Of a DNA stretch of 64,000 nt, positions 34,821-47,796 are shown piece after piece. Both the position numbers and the translations under genes were made by a program. The first letter of the stretch is position 1; the number at the start of each line of letters is the position of its first letter. The DNA lies in the NCBI RefSeq assembly GCF_040581485.1, contig NC_090134.1, positions 6,200,001 through 6,264,000 on the forward strand. Reading direction: 5' to 3'. Under the pieces are notes generated by a model. That model saw nothing but the letters and a program-made list of their open reading frames with translations. It searched no databases and was not told where the DNA came from. This stretch comes from Linepithema humile (taxonomy: Eukaryota; Arthropoda; Insecta; Hymenoptera; Formicidae).

Positions 34821-37800
34821 TTATATGGCAAGCAAAAAGACTGCAAATAAAATTCCTAATGCGACGATTGTAAACGGCACCTTGAGATTGTGCTGTCCAG
34901 AACTCCCATCAAAACGATGGTAGTCAGGAGTCTTTGGTATGCTTTGCTCTTTTGGAATATTTTGAAAAACTACTCGATCCTCTAATGGCTGTACTGGTCG
35001 AAAGTTGTGGGTCAATTTGTTGCCCTCCGGATTTTGTACATCGCGAAAAGCAGCCAACTAAAATTAGGCAAGAAGCTTTATCGAATGGCACATTTGTCTA
35101 CATAACTTAAATATGTATCACATAAAAAGATCCTTCGCTAATTATCAATTTATAATATCAGAGTACAAAGCGCGCGCTTTATATACGCTATTTACTCTTG
35201 AAAATATTGTATATGTCTGAATAAATTTGAAAATTTTTACGTTATTAGTCTTTTTTAAGAATAGATTCGAAATTATGCCATAATATCCAAAATATATTAA
35301 AGACACCTGATCGTGCGACAAGCGTTGATGATCCTTGAAGTCAATCCACGTAACAATCTCGAGACAAGGTGGAGTGGTTAACGAGCCGTTGTACGTGAAA
35401 TAATCCTGCATGGTCGCGATGTTTGGTATAAGCAATTTCCCTAACAATAAGGGCTGTTGCAATATTTTTTCCTTACTACCCACTGCCACTACGTCAGGTA
35501 ATGCTGCTACGATGGGCTCGTATGCTACATTTTGTTGAGAACCTACCTGTATACGTAATTTTATTAAAAATAAAACTTTCACAGAAAAAAAAGAAAGTTG
35601 GAATGCGTAAAATATAAAAAGAGGTTAATTAATCGTAAAATACTAATTATGTAAAAAAAGATGAAATAAAACGATATGGTAAAATCACCAATCTCTTACT
35701 TCGTAAAAATATGCTAAAACAGTCAATCCGTCATCGTGATTAAGAGCTTCCTCCATCGACTTGTAATCTTCTTTGTAAAATACAGCGTGCATTTCCATCG
35801 AGAACGAGTGATTGTTAATTAAATCTTCGGATCCCTCGTGATCATTCTCGCCCCAATGAAAATGCAATTGCTCAAACACGTAAATATTATCCCCCAAAGG
35901 TCCTCCGGACAGTATAGCCGCTCTGGAGTCATTGGTTTTCAACATAACTGGACGGAAGAGGAAGAGCAGTTGTAACACAAAACAACAATTACCGAAGTGC
36001 CAGCTTCTGCATTGTATCTTGTTTTACATAATGCAGACACTGCGTCATTAAAGTAAAATATCTTATTCTCTAATCTAACTCTAAATGTATCTATATAATC
36101 TAAAAACCCATTATATATTAACAACTTGATGAAGCTCTTCACGGCGTTTTTAATGCCCCGAGAAGAATAATAGATATCGCTCATAAACTTTTTTTTGTGC
36201 CGCTACTCGAGTCTCCTCTATTCAACATTCACGGGATTTACTAGTCGTAGATAATAATTATAATTGCGAAACAAAGTTTCTTTCCTTGTATCGTCCGGAT
36301 TATACCGCGAGGACAGATTTTTCATGATTTCTAATTCTCGTGAGCGCGATCGCGGCAAATTTCCCAGCGCCCGCGAAGTGTCTAAAATACCGCAAGAAAA
36401 ATCAATGAGCTACATCGCGAGGCTATGGGCTAAACAAACAGCGAATCTAATGTTTCCCAGCGTGCCGAATGCTAATCTCGAACCGTGAAATCCCTCACCC
36501 GTGTGACCATTGTTCGTCATGAACAGGTACAGATTGTCGATGCCGTTCAATTTCAATGGCGGTAGACTGACGTTCTTGACATTGTGCTCTTCTATATTAA
36601 TGGGCGACTGGTGCTTTCCAATGCACGCGTGAAAATCCTCGCCCCAATTCGACGGACCTGCAGAGAGCAAGACGAGAGTAAGATTCATCTCGTTTTGGAA
36701 TGCGTTATTGAATTACGAATAGTGGACTTATCACACTAGGCGTAGCTCATTTAAATAATAAACTTACCGTTCCTTCCTTCATAACCGAACTCTTGACCGA
36801 AACAGAATCCTAAAACAAAACCTTGACTAGCATACAATGCACAATAGATAGGAATGATAACGAATAATGATGAACGATATTAAAAGTGGAGAGATTAAAA
36901 AATGGAGTTTCGAATTACTGGATGATACGAATAAAGACGAGTACATGGAAAAAAAGAATTTTGCTATCGCAGTGAAATCGTAGTTAGTGCATATTAAATG
37001 TGATAGCGACAAAACTTTGCTACTATAACTAATTTTTCAAATTATTCAGTATATCAGCAAAATCTATTTTGCTGGTAGAATAGATGAATTTTGCTGAATG
37101 CATTTGTGCGTAAAGATACATGAATTTGCTGATATAAAAAAAATAGATTATTTCTAAATGTATTTTGCTAATGCAGCAAAATTGTCGCTGCCAATGCAAA
37201 TTTTGATGGCAAAGTAAAAATCAATTTGTTATAATAGCGATATAATTTGCAGATTTAGCAAAATGATTTGCAGCAAATAAAATTAGTATTTGTAACAAAT
37301 CTTTTTACTATACATATAATAATTAACATACGTTTAGTTATAACAGCGTAAAATTTACTATGCCAATTCTTTTTTTCTGTGTATGTATGTACAAGATTAC
37401 AAATTTAAATTCATTTATATGTTAATAAAAAGTACGAGTTTATGTTCTGAAATTGCTTTTCGTTTTTGTACAAATAGATTCTCAGTAGTTCTATAATTAT
37501 AATTAATTTTAGTGAAAGAAAAATATTGAAATTTTAATTTCTATTGAAACGCAGAGAATTTAATATTTATAACGAGTTTAAGCAACACATCGATCTTTTG
37601 TTCATGAATGAAGCTAATGCGCTTTCTAACGGGTCAGCCATCAAATGCGCCGGAAGATCTTTGCGGAAGTTGAAAGTGCATTTCGAGTTCTCTGTCTTGA
37701 AAGACAATCGGTCGTTTCCGCGCGCTTATTATGTGCCTAGAACGCTTCTAGATTATCTGCTAACGAGTGTACGCGCGCGATTCTTTCCTGTCGTTACCTA

Positions 37801-40150
37801 TCCGGTGAGCAAATTGTTGTCTCTCAGTTTAAGACTCTCTGCATCTGCTCGACACATGCAGCAAGTGATGATTTACTCGAGAGTATGACTTTCGTTTTAA
37901 CCCAAACGGTCACGCAAGGGCTTCCAACGTGACACTGTCTGGAAATCCTTGGCTGATTTTAAAGCGATTATCTTGAGCATGACGAGAATCCTCGTTGTCC
38001 TTCCATTATGCAAAATTTTTATTGTTACATAGTTACGTGAGATGCGTGCAGGGAATATTGGAGATATCTGAGCAATCGAGCAAAATTTCGAACAAATTGT
38101 TATGTTTTGGATAAATATCGAATCAACAACCGCTGTAAATAGATCAGAGAGTCCGTTAGAAAGTCCCTCTTTTACAAATCATCTGCGTGTTCTAAAATGT
38201 ACACGCGGGCTAAAAGACTTAATACAAAAGCAATTAATACATTTGTTTAAATGTCTCTCAACGCATCCTTCTAAAAAGACTATTAATCATTCTATAACAA
38301 CAGATCGAGAAATATATTTGACTTATTGTTAGAAGAAAATGAATGTTTATGGAGACACCTTACTAATCATCACTCTTGTATGATAAAATTATGTGATCGA
38401 TATCGCGATGGTCACATGCAAAATTGTCGACTATTTGTGTGACATTATATTTGACGGAGCTACGCGAGCTGCCCATTATTTATTTATCAATACAATCTTC
38501 CTTTAATATTAAAGAAGCACGACCTTTCACATTGTACATAAAACTATTCATCATTTAACTATAATTTAATCAAATTTTTGTAACATGCGAAAAGTTCTGT
38601 ATAATTGATAAAACACATTCTTTCATCAATTTTGCCTTCGCGTTCTACCTTCTAATCCATCAAATGTTATCTCTTAAGAAGACATATCGCTACGAATTTA
38701 CATTTTTTACAGTGCAAATAGGTTTCAACGATGGTCACAGTATGGTTCAAAAATTCGTGCTCGCTTTAGCGACGTAAGCCGATAATCACCAAGAATCATG
38801 CGACTTTGAAGTGCTAGGTCCTATCTATATAACGTATGATTACCTTTAAAGACGACGAGCTTTTTAATGATAAAAACAGCACATCAAGCCGATGCGATAT
38901 AAAATGATAACACTTTCAAATATTCGAATACTTATATAGCGCTTTTTATCAGTCAATTCATTAAGAAAATATGGCACATCAATTTAGCTAAAACTGATTA
39001 ACCAACATCCTACATCGCGTATGCAACGAATAAAAAATTTGCCGCTTTAAATCGAATCTTTTTGCTTCAAATAGCCGCAATAATGTTTTCTTAAAAGTTT
39101 CTTCGATTTTTACTAGATCTTCCATGTTTTACGTTGAAGTGGAAAAAGATATAGTAATATTCTTTACTCAGACACGTTTTAGATATGGTAAGATATGATT
39201 AGACACGCGTTAGATGTGGTAAGATTCTTTAGTCAGACACGTTTTTGACTATATAATACATTAATGAACAATATTATAATGCATACTTTGTTACTGAGTG
39301 TTGAATTTAACGAAGTCTACATCGCCGATCAGAATTTTAATTATAATTTTCGTATTCTTCGTAAGCTGTTCTATAGTCATCCGAAGTGATGATTTCAATG
39401 CATATCAATGCAGTTGAATGCATTACAATGAATGATGACAATTTTAACATATTTTCCACAGAACACGAATATTATAACTACAATTCAGCTTCAACGAATA
39501 TTATAACTACATTTTGATTCAGCTGTCAGTCACGTCGATAAAGCGTATATAGAAGATAATTGTTTCATTTTATTTCGTATAAATTGATCATATTTAATGT
39601 TTGAAAATAAAAATCTTTTTATCACTTGTTACTCAACAATACATCCATAGCATGATGATTAATGTAGCGCTGATTACATTACGATATCTCTAGTTGTCAT
39701 CAAGTCAGGACATATATTTACCCATAAAATTTACTTTACGAACTTCCCATTTCAATAACAAATATTTCAATATAAAAACTTACTTCTTCTGTCAATATAT
39801 ATTTTCAAATATAATTTCATTATTTCTCTTTCATAATCTACAGTTAAAATACATGCACGGATGTTCCAACATTTTCTTTGTTGCAACTGCACGCAAACTG
39901 ACGACTATCGTCCCAGCCCAATCAGACTCGATATTTTGTAATATTTAAAAAACTATTTGATATAATTTAGAAGCAATTTTTCTACAATACAATTTATAAA
40001 AAATATTTGATATAATTGAAGATGGTAATTTGAAGAAGCAATTTTGGAAGATCTATGCAGAAAAAAATATTCTAAGATGATTGCTAAGTATTCAAGCGAA
40101 GACTCACCTGAGAGGAAAAGAAAGCCAAGAGGAGCGATCGAGAACATCAT
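34821..40150 (-). CDS. Membrane-tethered alpha-carbonic anhydrase, 6 exons, 322 aa
   Basis: The minus-strand exons are 40150-40108, 36809-36768, 36657-36499, 35947-35700, 35546-35307 and 35057-34821, with phases 1,1,1,0,0 and canonical borders (969 nt). The enzyme hydrates CO2 to bicarbonate using zinc. The catalytic set is complete: zinc ligands His110, His112 (QLHFHWG) and His135 (MEMHAVF), proton shuttle His80 (NNGHT), Glu133, and SLTTPPCLE with Thr221/Thr222. Cys40 and Cys225 match the disulfide of secreted/CA4-type forms. The N-terminus MMFSIAPLGFLFLSG is a signal peptide, and the C-terminus after a Ser/Gly stretch is hydrophobic (FTIVALGILFAVFLLAI), fitting a GPI signal or a membrane anchor facing outward. 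A conserved His after GSE is Asp123 here. Two start codons are tandem; I took the first (40150). Orthology to a particular numbered insect CA cannot be settled. Confidence 0.95.
36810..40107 (-). other. Intron 1 of the carbonic anhydrase gene (3.3 kb)
   Basis: No nested gene is supported. A 114-codon plus frame at 37544-37888 starts at TTG and shows no family signal. The stretch 37030-37310 is dense in TTTGCTG/CAGCAAA motifs. Imperfect short repeats occur at 39172-39245 (AGACACG...TGGTAAGAT, about three units) and at 39470-39530 (CGAATATTATAACTACA, twice). Confidence 0.5.
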
Positions 40151-42829
40151 GATCGTTCACCCCGTCGGGGTACACCATGGAATCTTGCAGCACTGACGGT
40201 GGCTTGCCGATTCTTGTCGACGAATCAGCGAAGAAAGAAATGTGAGTGCTCTGTTACGGTCGGTGGTAGACTGAATACTGCCAGCTCGGTCGACCATGTT
40301 AAATAAGAGTCCGCCGCTTCTATTTTGCGACGTACGATTGAATCCGCACGGGGCCGCCTCGACATTATGGAGGGAAGAACAATATGTTTCGCGACGACGT
40401 ATGGAATACTAATGATTTCGGGATTTCGAGAATTGGCAAAAAAAGTAAATAAAAAAATATCTGATAGAAATCACCAAATATCTTGTCCACTGAATTCGTA
40501 AATCAAGAGCCGTTCGTAGAATGTCTGAATCTTTTTCGAATCCTTTGTGCTCCCTATGTATTTCCAAATGAAGAGTAATGCTTTCAATTCTCTTTCATGG
40601 AATACATTTCACGATTGAAATAATTATTTAAGTTTTCAAAAATTTTTAATTCTCGGAAATTTTCATTCAAATGTTAATCTATCTCATGCTAAAATATATC
40701 TTTTCCCTTCGCACAGAACAAAAAAATAAATAAAACTGGCAAATCCTGAATTCAAGATTTGTAATTTGGCGATAGAAGCCATACGAATTTCTACGTCTAT
40801 TTTACAATGTACAACTTGATTGTGTACATATGTATTTTTTCATCTTCATAACGTCATTTTATAGCTAATAGTATGCATGATTAATACGAGGAAGTTTTTC
40901 CTAAACATATCCGGCGATTTGTGAATAACTTATGATACTACCTAGCTTCCTAACGCCACTTATTGGTATTCCCAACTTCTGTTTCAGTGATTTTTTCTGT
41001 CTGTGGTTTTTTTCAACAACTGTAATCCCCGGCAGATTTGTTGCACAATTCTTGATCTCATTTTCTAAATTGGCTATTGAGAAATTAATAACATCCTGTT
41101 TTTATCATCAATATGAAACATAACGACATTTATGTCATCAAATTCTATTAACAATAAATTGATTATTAGATCAACTACAGCTCGCACAATACATATTTAA
41201 ATAATGCAATAACTATGTGTGAAATAATTGTTAAATGCAAAATATTAACTTTTAACTTTTAATATTATGTGCAAATCGTTACACTTTACACAAATTTTTC
41301 AAAAATTATTTGAATGAGCTTCTAACCGCTTTTGTAATCAAACTACTTTTTTTCTAGTCAAGATCAATATATATATTACACGAAGGTCGTTAAAGACAAG
41401 AATTCCATCGAAGCTAACAAATAGCGCGTTTAATTTCGTAAGTGTCTCGCAATAAACGTTGTAATAAGTAGAAATCTACCTATATCATAACGAGGTAATA
41501 CATGAAAAACAGAAGCAAGGACGGATTATTGATCGGTGAGATCAACGCTTTTATGACTAAATAGGATCAAAGGCGGAATTTTTGCAAATTATCCTACTAT
41601 ATCAGAATATTTATATCAGAAAGAATATACATATAGTAAACGCACACACACACACACACATACACAGTACATTGTGTGAAAACGATTAATAGTTATATCG
41701 AAAACCAACCTGAATATTTCCCTTCAATTAGCTTAGTACATGCATTATTTTAAACAATGTAATTCCAAAGCTAAAAAGTTAATGTTTTATGGCTGATAAA
41801 AAAATGAAGCGGTGCGCGTGCAGCACAAAGTATCATGCTTGTTAGGAAACTGCGAGCGTTAATGTCGGAATGAAATATCGTTATAGTCACAGATTCTGGA
41901 AAATTAGCGCAATTGGTCACGCTTAACAATACGATACGTTGGTGAACGACGAAGGCGTAATGTTACTACTCGACTATTGTTTGTCGATTGCACAACAGCA
42001 GAAATTGAGATAGCAATCGGGTAGCTAATGTGTGTGTGATATTAGCTTGCAATTTGCGGTCGTCCGATTGTCGACGGACGTATCATCCAACTATGGTACA
42101 TTTATATACAACGTAACCAATAATTAGTGACATAAACGGGGAGGCGACGAAGGCAGCAATTACAACATTAATTACAATAATTTTGTATTAAAGTATCTTA
42201 TACAGAGTTTATCGCGATGTAATATCGCGATGCAATCGCGTTGTGTTCATGGAACAGATACGATTTTTACTAATAAATAATTTTTCATTATAATATACAA
42301 TATAGATCAAGATTGATTACTGAATAAATAAATGCTGTCTAGATGAGTAATTTTTGTTAAATTAATTTACACATTCAATGATTGATTAAGATCATTATTC
42401 ATATATAAGCCATCACTTGATAACAAGCCACATGAAAGAATCAATTGAAATTCACCAAGTTATACATTTCAATTATCTATCAAAAAGTGATTGATTTTAA
42501 TTATTTAAATTTATCAGCGTTTGTTTATAATTGGAATTATCAAATTATTATATAATTTTTAAAAATTATTTGAACTAAGAGCAGTATTAATAATCTAATT
42601 TTATATTTGGGATTGTCTTAAGGTTTTAAATTATAAATTTAACGAAAAAAGCACATTTAGAGCATTCGGAAATAGGCCTTCTTTGTGTCATTTGTTTTGT
42701 TTTTAATAATGTTTCTGAATGGTTTCCTCAGATGTCGTACACATTACGACGGGCATGGCTACCTCCTCGGGAATAAAAAATCCCTATGTAAGATTATTCT
42801 TATGCCACAACACATTGAAGCGACTTCGG
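40151..42829. other. Intergenic upstream of the carbonic anhydrase, no gene recognised
   Basis: A GC-richer patch at 40150-40400 may be the carbonic anhydrase promoter. The rest is AT-rich and contains the CA microsatellite at 41643-41660. No coding frame was supported. Confidence 0.5.
41643..41660. repeat. (CA)9 microsatellite
   Basis: Nine uninterrupted CA units, followed by TACACAG. Confidence 0.95.
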
Positions 42830-44450
42830 AGCACCCAGTGGCTTGTAAATTGGCGGTGAGCACAGTGAACCAATCGAGAAGCGCACGCGTGCGGTCGTGT
42901 GGCACGTTCGCACGCGGCGCAGCACGCAACAACGCGAGCGTGTCTCGCGAGTGCATTCTCACCGTGGATATACATATGCGCGCATCCTCGTTGCCGTCAG
43001 CGTCGACGGTGTACGCCGTTTCGGAGCGTAGCAACGGCCGCTCGCGCGGATTCCGGTGCGCGGAATCGCGTATTTCTCACTGTTTCTGAGACATTCACGT
43101 ACGCGCAAGGAGACAGCCAGTAGAACACAGCAGTTCGCCGCGGCCAGTGACAACGTTTATTTTCGATACAATCACGAAGTGATAGAAAGAGAGAGGGAGA
43201 GAAATAAAACGTGAAAGTCAGAAAGAGAAAACGCGAGAGAGAGTGAGAAAGAACTCTGTTCCGAAACTGCTGCAGCGCGAATTGCGAGTACCCGTAGGAG
43301 TGCGACAAGAACAACCAGTACAGGCAGGTAAAAGGGTGCGAGAGCGAGTGAGAGGATAGGAAAAGATTCTAAAATGCTGAACGCGCGGGCTTTTTTCCGG
43401 GTTCTGCAATTATGTGTATGACTGCGCCATAATTGTACGGGCGTTTAACAGGAGGGAAAAAGAGAGAGAGCGAGAGAGTGAGAAAGAAGGAGTGAACGAG
43501 CGGTGAATGAGGAGGACGGAAAAAAGGAAAACGACAAGGAGGGAACGATAGTGAGTGCCATGGCAGAGGGAGAGAGAGAGAGAGAGAGAGATTCAACAGT
43601 GAAACGAAGCGAGAACGAACGCGGCAGCGGGGAGTAGCGTTGCGAGCGGTGGGCAAGGGGAGGAGAGGGGAAGCCTCTCCGTCAAAATGTCGCTGAAAAC
43701 GCCAACGCGGATACAGTGATCGTTGCCGCTTGCCTAACTCGGGGCACATCGTCTCCCTTCGAGCCCTCGAGTCGCGCTCTCTTTCTCTCTCCCCTCCCCC
43801 CCCATTCCTCTCTTTCTCTCTCTATCCCGATCTCGCTCTCGACGACCAGTCTCTACGGCTTGTAGTGGAGAAAGAGAAGATCGCGGGTGCATCGATTACT
43901 CGCGCACGGTCACCCGGTTTGTTTCCCCACATTTGTTTCCCTACGCGTTCTACGCGTCGTCGTCGTTGTTGTTCGTCTTCGATTCAGTGGCGGAGCAAAG
44001 ATAGAGCGCCGCTTCCTCGTTCGGCTTGTGCCCGCGAACCCCGTTGTTCCCTACAGCGATACCGGGGATACCGAAAGGCGAACGAGATCGCTCTCCTGAC
44101 GTCGATTATACTTCAGGTACTGGTAAAAGGCAGCCTCCTTCACGCGCAACTTCACGCGGCAGTTCCTTTCGCACTCGCAGTAAAATCGACTCCGAGTCCC
44201 CGGTTCCCGACCTTTTGTTTGTCGTCGTTCATGCCACGATTCAGTCTGTCTCTCTTTCTTTATACGACACCCCCCTCGATTCCTCGCGACGCTGCGTGAA
44301 CCTCTTCTCGCGACCGTTAATGCCGTCTCATGACCGATACGAGAGATCTGGATTAATAATTAATCGCGACTTAGCGATATTTGACGTGCTCTCGTTAGAT
44401 TGCTCTATCCATGCCTATCGACGCCGAGCTCCATGAAATTTGTAAATAAT
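42830..44450 (+). promoter_or_regulatory. CpG- and GAGA-rich island, probable FBXO28 promoter and leader
   Basis: The island stands out sharply from AT-rich flanks. It carries many CpG sites, dense GAGAG runs (43185-43260, 43455-43600) and a CT-rich run at 43775-43830. GAGA runs bind GAGA-factor type proteins in insects, and long CT/GA tracts are common in their broad promoters. Possible donors for a non-coding first exon include GGCAG|GTAAAA near 43327 and TTCAG|GTACTG near 44118. A matching acceptor, TTACTACAG, lies at 45833 just before the FBXO28 ATG. Long frames on both strands here are compositional. Confidence 0.45.
43570..43591. repeat. (GA)11 microsatellite
   Basis: An uninterrupted GA run inside the GAGA-rich island. 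Confidence 0.9.
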
Positions 44451-45833
44451 CGGAGTCGTTGTCACCTTCGGTGAACTAATTTTAGTCGACGATCGCTTGT
44501 TCCTGCTTGTGCTAAAGTAGCTGCACAAAAAATTGACGGAAGATGAGAGAGCTTGATCGACCACGGCTGGAGCAACGTATCACTCGCAAAACTCGAGAAA
44601 TGTCGATTCGTGCGCGACAATCAGTATCAGTGTACATCAACGGACAATTTTAGCATTTTCATTACGCGTCGGTTTGCAAAGTGTCGTTTTGTCGTTTTTC
44701 TTTGTCGAATTTTCTCCGAATTTGCTGCCGTTGCAAACGTTCTGGAATTCTGCGTATGTAAAGAATTAATGTTCCGAACTCGTTTTCGATTGCAACATGT
44801 ATGACCTAATAAGACCGAAAGGTTCGGACTAGATCGAAATAAATGGATATTCACGGCGAGCAGGTGATACGCGCGATCGTTTCTCGAGATATCGCGATAA
44901 TTCCTGCCCGCAGTCGTTATGAATAATTCGCGATGAAGGCGAAACAGTCGCGACGCTTTATTGGAATAAATCTCGTAACAAAGCGCAATCGCCTCGCTCA
45001 CGTAAGAATCTAATCGTTCTAACAACTACTCGAGTTCGGGGGGGTATCAGTGCACCGTGCGATCTGTCTGGCTTTGTCTACTCGATGGACAATTATATCC
45101 TACTCCTATTTGGAGTGCTTAGACAACACATCTGTATAGCAATTCTCAGATTCTTGATAGATTTTGTCAAAGCAAGTAACTTACACAACTAGGTTGTTAT
45201 TTGAACAAGATCTACAAAAAGAAAACAGTACACAGAAACTTTTTTCTTTGTTGTGAAAAATAAAACAATTTACTGATACTGATAAAATATTGAGACTGTT
45301 AAAATGATTGATCTTTCGATATATTCATACTCCATTTTTGCAAATTGCGGTATGTGTGTAGGATTTGTATAAACGTTCATTTTCTTTACTTAAGTGAAAT
45401 GTCAGTTTAAATCACATGTTTTTGTAAGATTTTTCCCATATTGCATTTAAAATGCAAGAAAATTTTGTTTTGATGTGAAGAAAATATGTGTATAGAAGAG
45501 ATTTAAATAATAATAAAAAATATTCAATTTAAATTCATGTTCATTCACTGTACTAATTTTATGAAAATTAGGAAATATCCATAAAAAAATATACGTTTTA
45601 TTATACATGTAATGTGAATAATAATAAAGTTATTGTATCCTTGCAATCTTATAATAAAAAGAAATGTGGAATTAATTATGCGCAATTGAAATTCTTATCT
45701 ATACTTATTCAATTGATTCTATCAGGCTGTTTCATATATGTTTTATTCATACGTATATCCCCATATTTAATTTATTTATATATTTATACTATTGTTATGC
45801 ATTGTGGAGAAAACATCGTTCGTTTTACTACAG
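44451..45833 (+). other. Probable leader intron of FBXO28
   Basis: AT-rich, no coding frame supported. It ends in a pyrimidine-containing acceptor, CGTTTTACTACAG, 35 bases before the FBXO28 ATG. The intron reading is inferred from this acceptor and the GC-rich island upstream. Confidence 0.4.
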
Positions 45834-45868
45834 ATTTTGGATAAAGTTGGTCATTGAAAAGCAAGAAA

Positions 45869-47796
45869 ATGGTATCTACTCGTCAATCAAGTAACATGGG
45901 AAGTAGCAACGGCAGTGGACCGGGTGGCGAGGCCGGAGATGTAAATTCATTGAAAAAGCAACATTCGGTGACAACAGTTAGTACATCTGGTATATCTAAC
46001 GGAGGATCTACTGTCGAATCACGCAGTCTAAATCTCTTGGATTTACCAGTCGAAATCCTTGAGAAAATTTTTGGCTACTTGGGATTTAATACAGTAGCTC
46101 ATATGCGTCTGGTAAATATAACATTTCAATGAATGAGATATGAGCATCAATTTGCTTCAATTTCTAATACTACAACCAATATTTCTGTTCATAGGTTTGT
46201 CACCAGCTGGACCGTGTTTGCGGATCAATACTGAACTCCACATTTCAAAAGCTGCAGGCTCAAATGTTAAGTCGTTTTCAGGCTATTAAAGCACAAATGC
46301 CCAGACGTGAATCCGCGCGTCGGAATCATCCGTTGGCATGCGAATCGGACATTATAGAGACTCTGCATATGCGGCTTACTCTGCTGCAAATGAGTTTCGG
46401 CAAGCATATTGAACGAAAGCATTGTTGTTTCTTTCCTGGCGAGGTAAATACATGGAAAATGAAAATCGTGTAAAGCACTAGAACAATTTGCCTAACCGAA
46501 TAATAGGTAAAAAGCGGAAATAAAACTTTTCTGAATAATTTTGCAGATCCTGGACGAAGTGTATCGCATTCTCCATCACATAAAAGTCACTCCGAAATTG
46601 CAAAGACCTTATAAAGTTACTGATGAATTATTCGATCTGAGCACTATGGCCATGGAATATTTTAAGGAGCACATTGAACCGACATTACCGGAAATACCTT
46701 ACTTCGGTGCCGACTTTCTGGATCTTGCAGGAACGTTCACTTGTGAGTGAAATCATTGATATCGATCGATCTAAAGAAATCGATTTCATCGATTTCTTTA
46801 GATCGTGTATACTTTTGTAATGCAACTGTATTGAAGGCAATTGTTGTCACAGCTTCTAGTAGTGTGAGTAAACCATTTATGTGCCTGGATTCCACGCCTT
46901 TGACTGTCGGAAGCAAAAAAACGAGCAGTGCTGGTGAAGAAGAGAGTTCTCCGTCACATTGCTCGGATGACCCTGCTCTCTTGGAATCTAATGTGTCGCC
47001 ACCGCAATCGAACATGGTTTTGCGGAAACGGATCCGCAAGATCAAACAGGGCATGAGACGATACAACAGCCAGTTGACACTGATGCGCAGGGATTTGAGG
47101 AGTTGCAAGGCAAAAATTGCAGAACAACAGAAACAGATTGTGGAATACGCTACTCGACTAGACGACAATGACAAAAAGAATGAGGAAACGTCGCGGAAAT
47201 TCAGCACACTCCTACAGGTATTTACCCAGGGGTTACACAGTTAAGGGGGAGGGGGGGGGGTTTAAAGCAAAGATGGATTCAGCCATTAATTTATGAAAAT
47301 TTACTTTGCAGCTTTATATCCCTATTTAAAGCGTACAAATTATGGACTTGCTCCATTTTTATTCAAAATATTCGTATGTGTATGCCGTATCTTATAAATT
47401 TTTCCTTTTCAGGAACTAAACAAGTGCAAAACCGAGCTACAATATTGGCGATCCAAGTCACCAGCAATACCAGTGTGCGTAAGTTGTGGCCAATCAATGC
47501 CAGTCCCTACGGAAGATTTACAAGCTTTAGCTAATCAAGGCGTGCTGCCGGAAGCCTTCGGCGAAGGGCACGATTTCATTCCCATCGCGGATGCTCACAG
47601 TCCCACTGAGGTGGCATCGCAACTTATAATTACACAATCCCCGCCGACGCCGACAATGGAAATGGCACCGCCAAAGGCTCCTGTGCCTTCGATAAAACGG
47701 AAAATTCCCGTCGAAACAGAGGAAACGTCGAATGATGCCGCGAAAAAATCACGTCGTACTGCCAAGTCTCGTCAGGCTAAGCGCTCAAAGATATAA
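45869..47796 (+). CDS. FBXO28: F-box only protein 28 (FBXO28), 5 exons, 478 aa
   Basis: The exons are 45869-46111, 46195-46443, 46547-46742, 46853-47217 and 47413-47796, with phases 0,0,1,0 and canonical borders. FBXO28 is a nuclear SCF ubiquitin-ligase receptor; the human protein ubiquitylates MYC without degrading it. That role is family knowledge. Visible features are a low-complexity Ser/Gly N-terminus, an F-box at about 54-95 (LNLLDLPVEILEKIFGYLGF, RLVCHQLDRVC), the family signature QMPRRESARRNHPLA, CCFFPGEILDEVYRILHHI and STMAMEYFKEHIEPTLPEIP. Next comes a Ser-rich linker, a coiled coil (LRKRIRKIKQGMRRYNSQLT ... LDDNDKKNEETSRKFSTLLQ), a CVSCGQSMP motif and a basic C-terminal tail (RKIPVE ... 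KSRRTAKSRQAKRSKI) that looks like a nuclear localisation signal. The ATG at 45869 is the first in frame; the upstream extension needs TTG. Confidence 0.94.
46767..46805 (+). repeat. Perfect 18-bp inverted repeat (hairpin) inside FBXO28 intron 3
   Basis: The arms CGATCTAAAGAAATCGAT (46767-46784) and ATCGATTTCTTTAGATCG (46788-46805) are exact reverse complements with a 3-nt loop, TTC. The hairpin lies 24 nt after the GTGAGT donor of a 110-nt intron. It is not at the splice ends, so it is not a mirtron in the usual sense. Confidence 0.95.

Noticed and set aside
37544..37888. 114-codon plus frame inside the carbonic anhydrase intron
   Set aside because: It starts at TTG, has no family features and no splice signals.
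43730..44299. 189-codon plus frame in the GC island
   Set aside because: It starts in repetitive CT-rich DNA, is Ser/Arg/Pro-rich with overlapping frames of similar length, and shows no motif or splice support.
47244..47261. G-run in FBXO28 intron 4 as a quadruplex or regulatory element
   Set aside because: A near-homopolymer G run without separated tracts; could be a sequencing or slippage feature.
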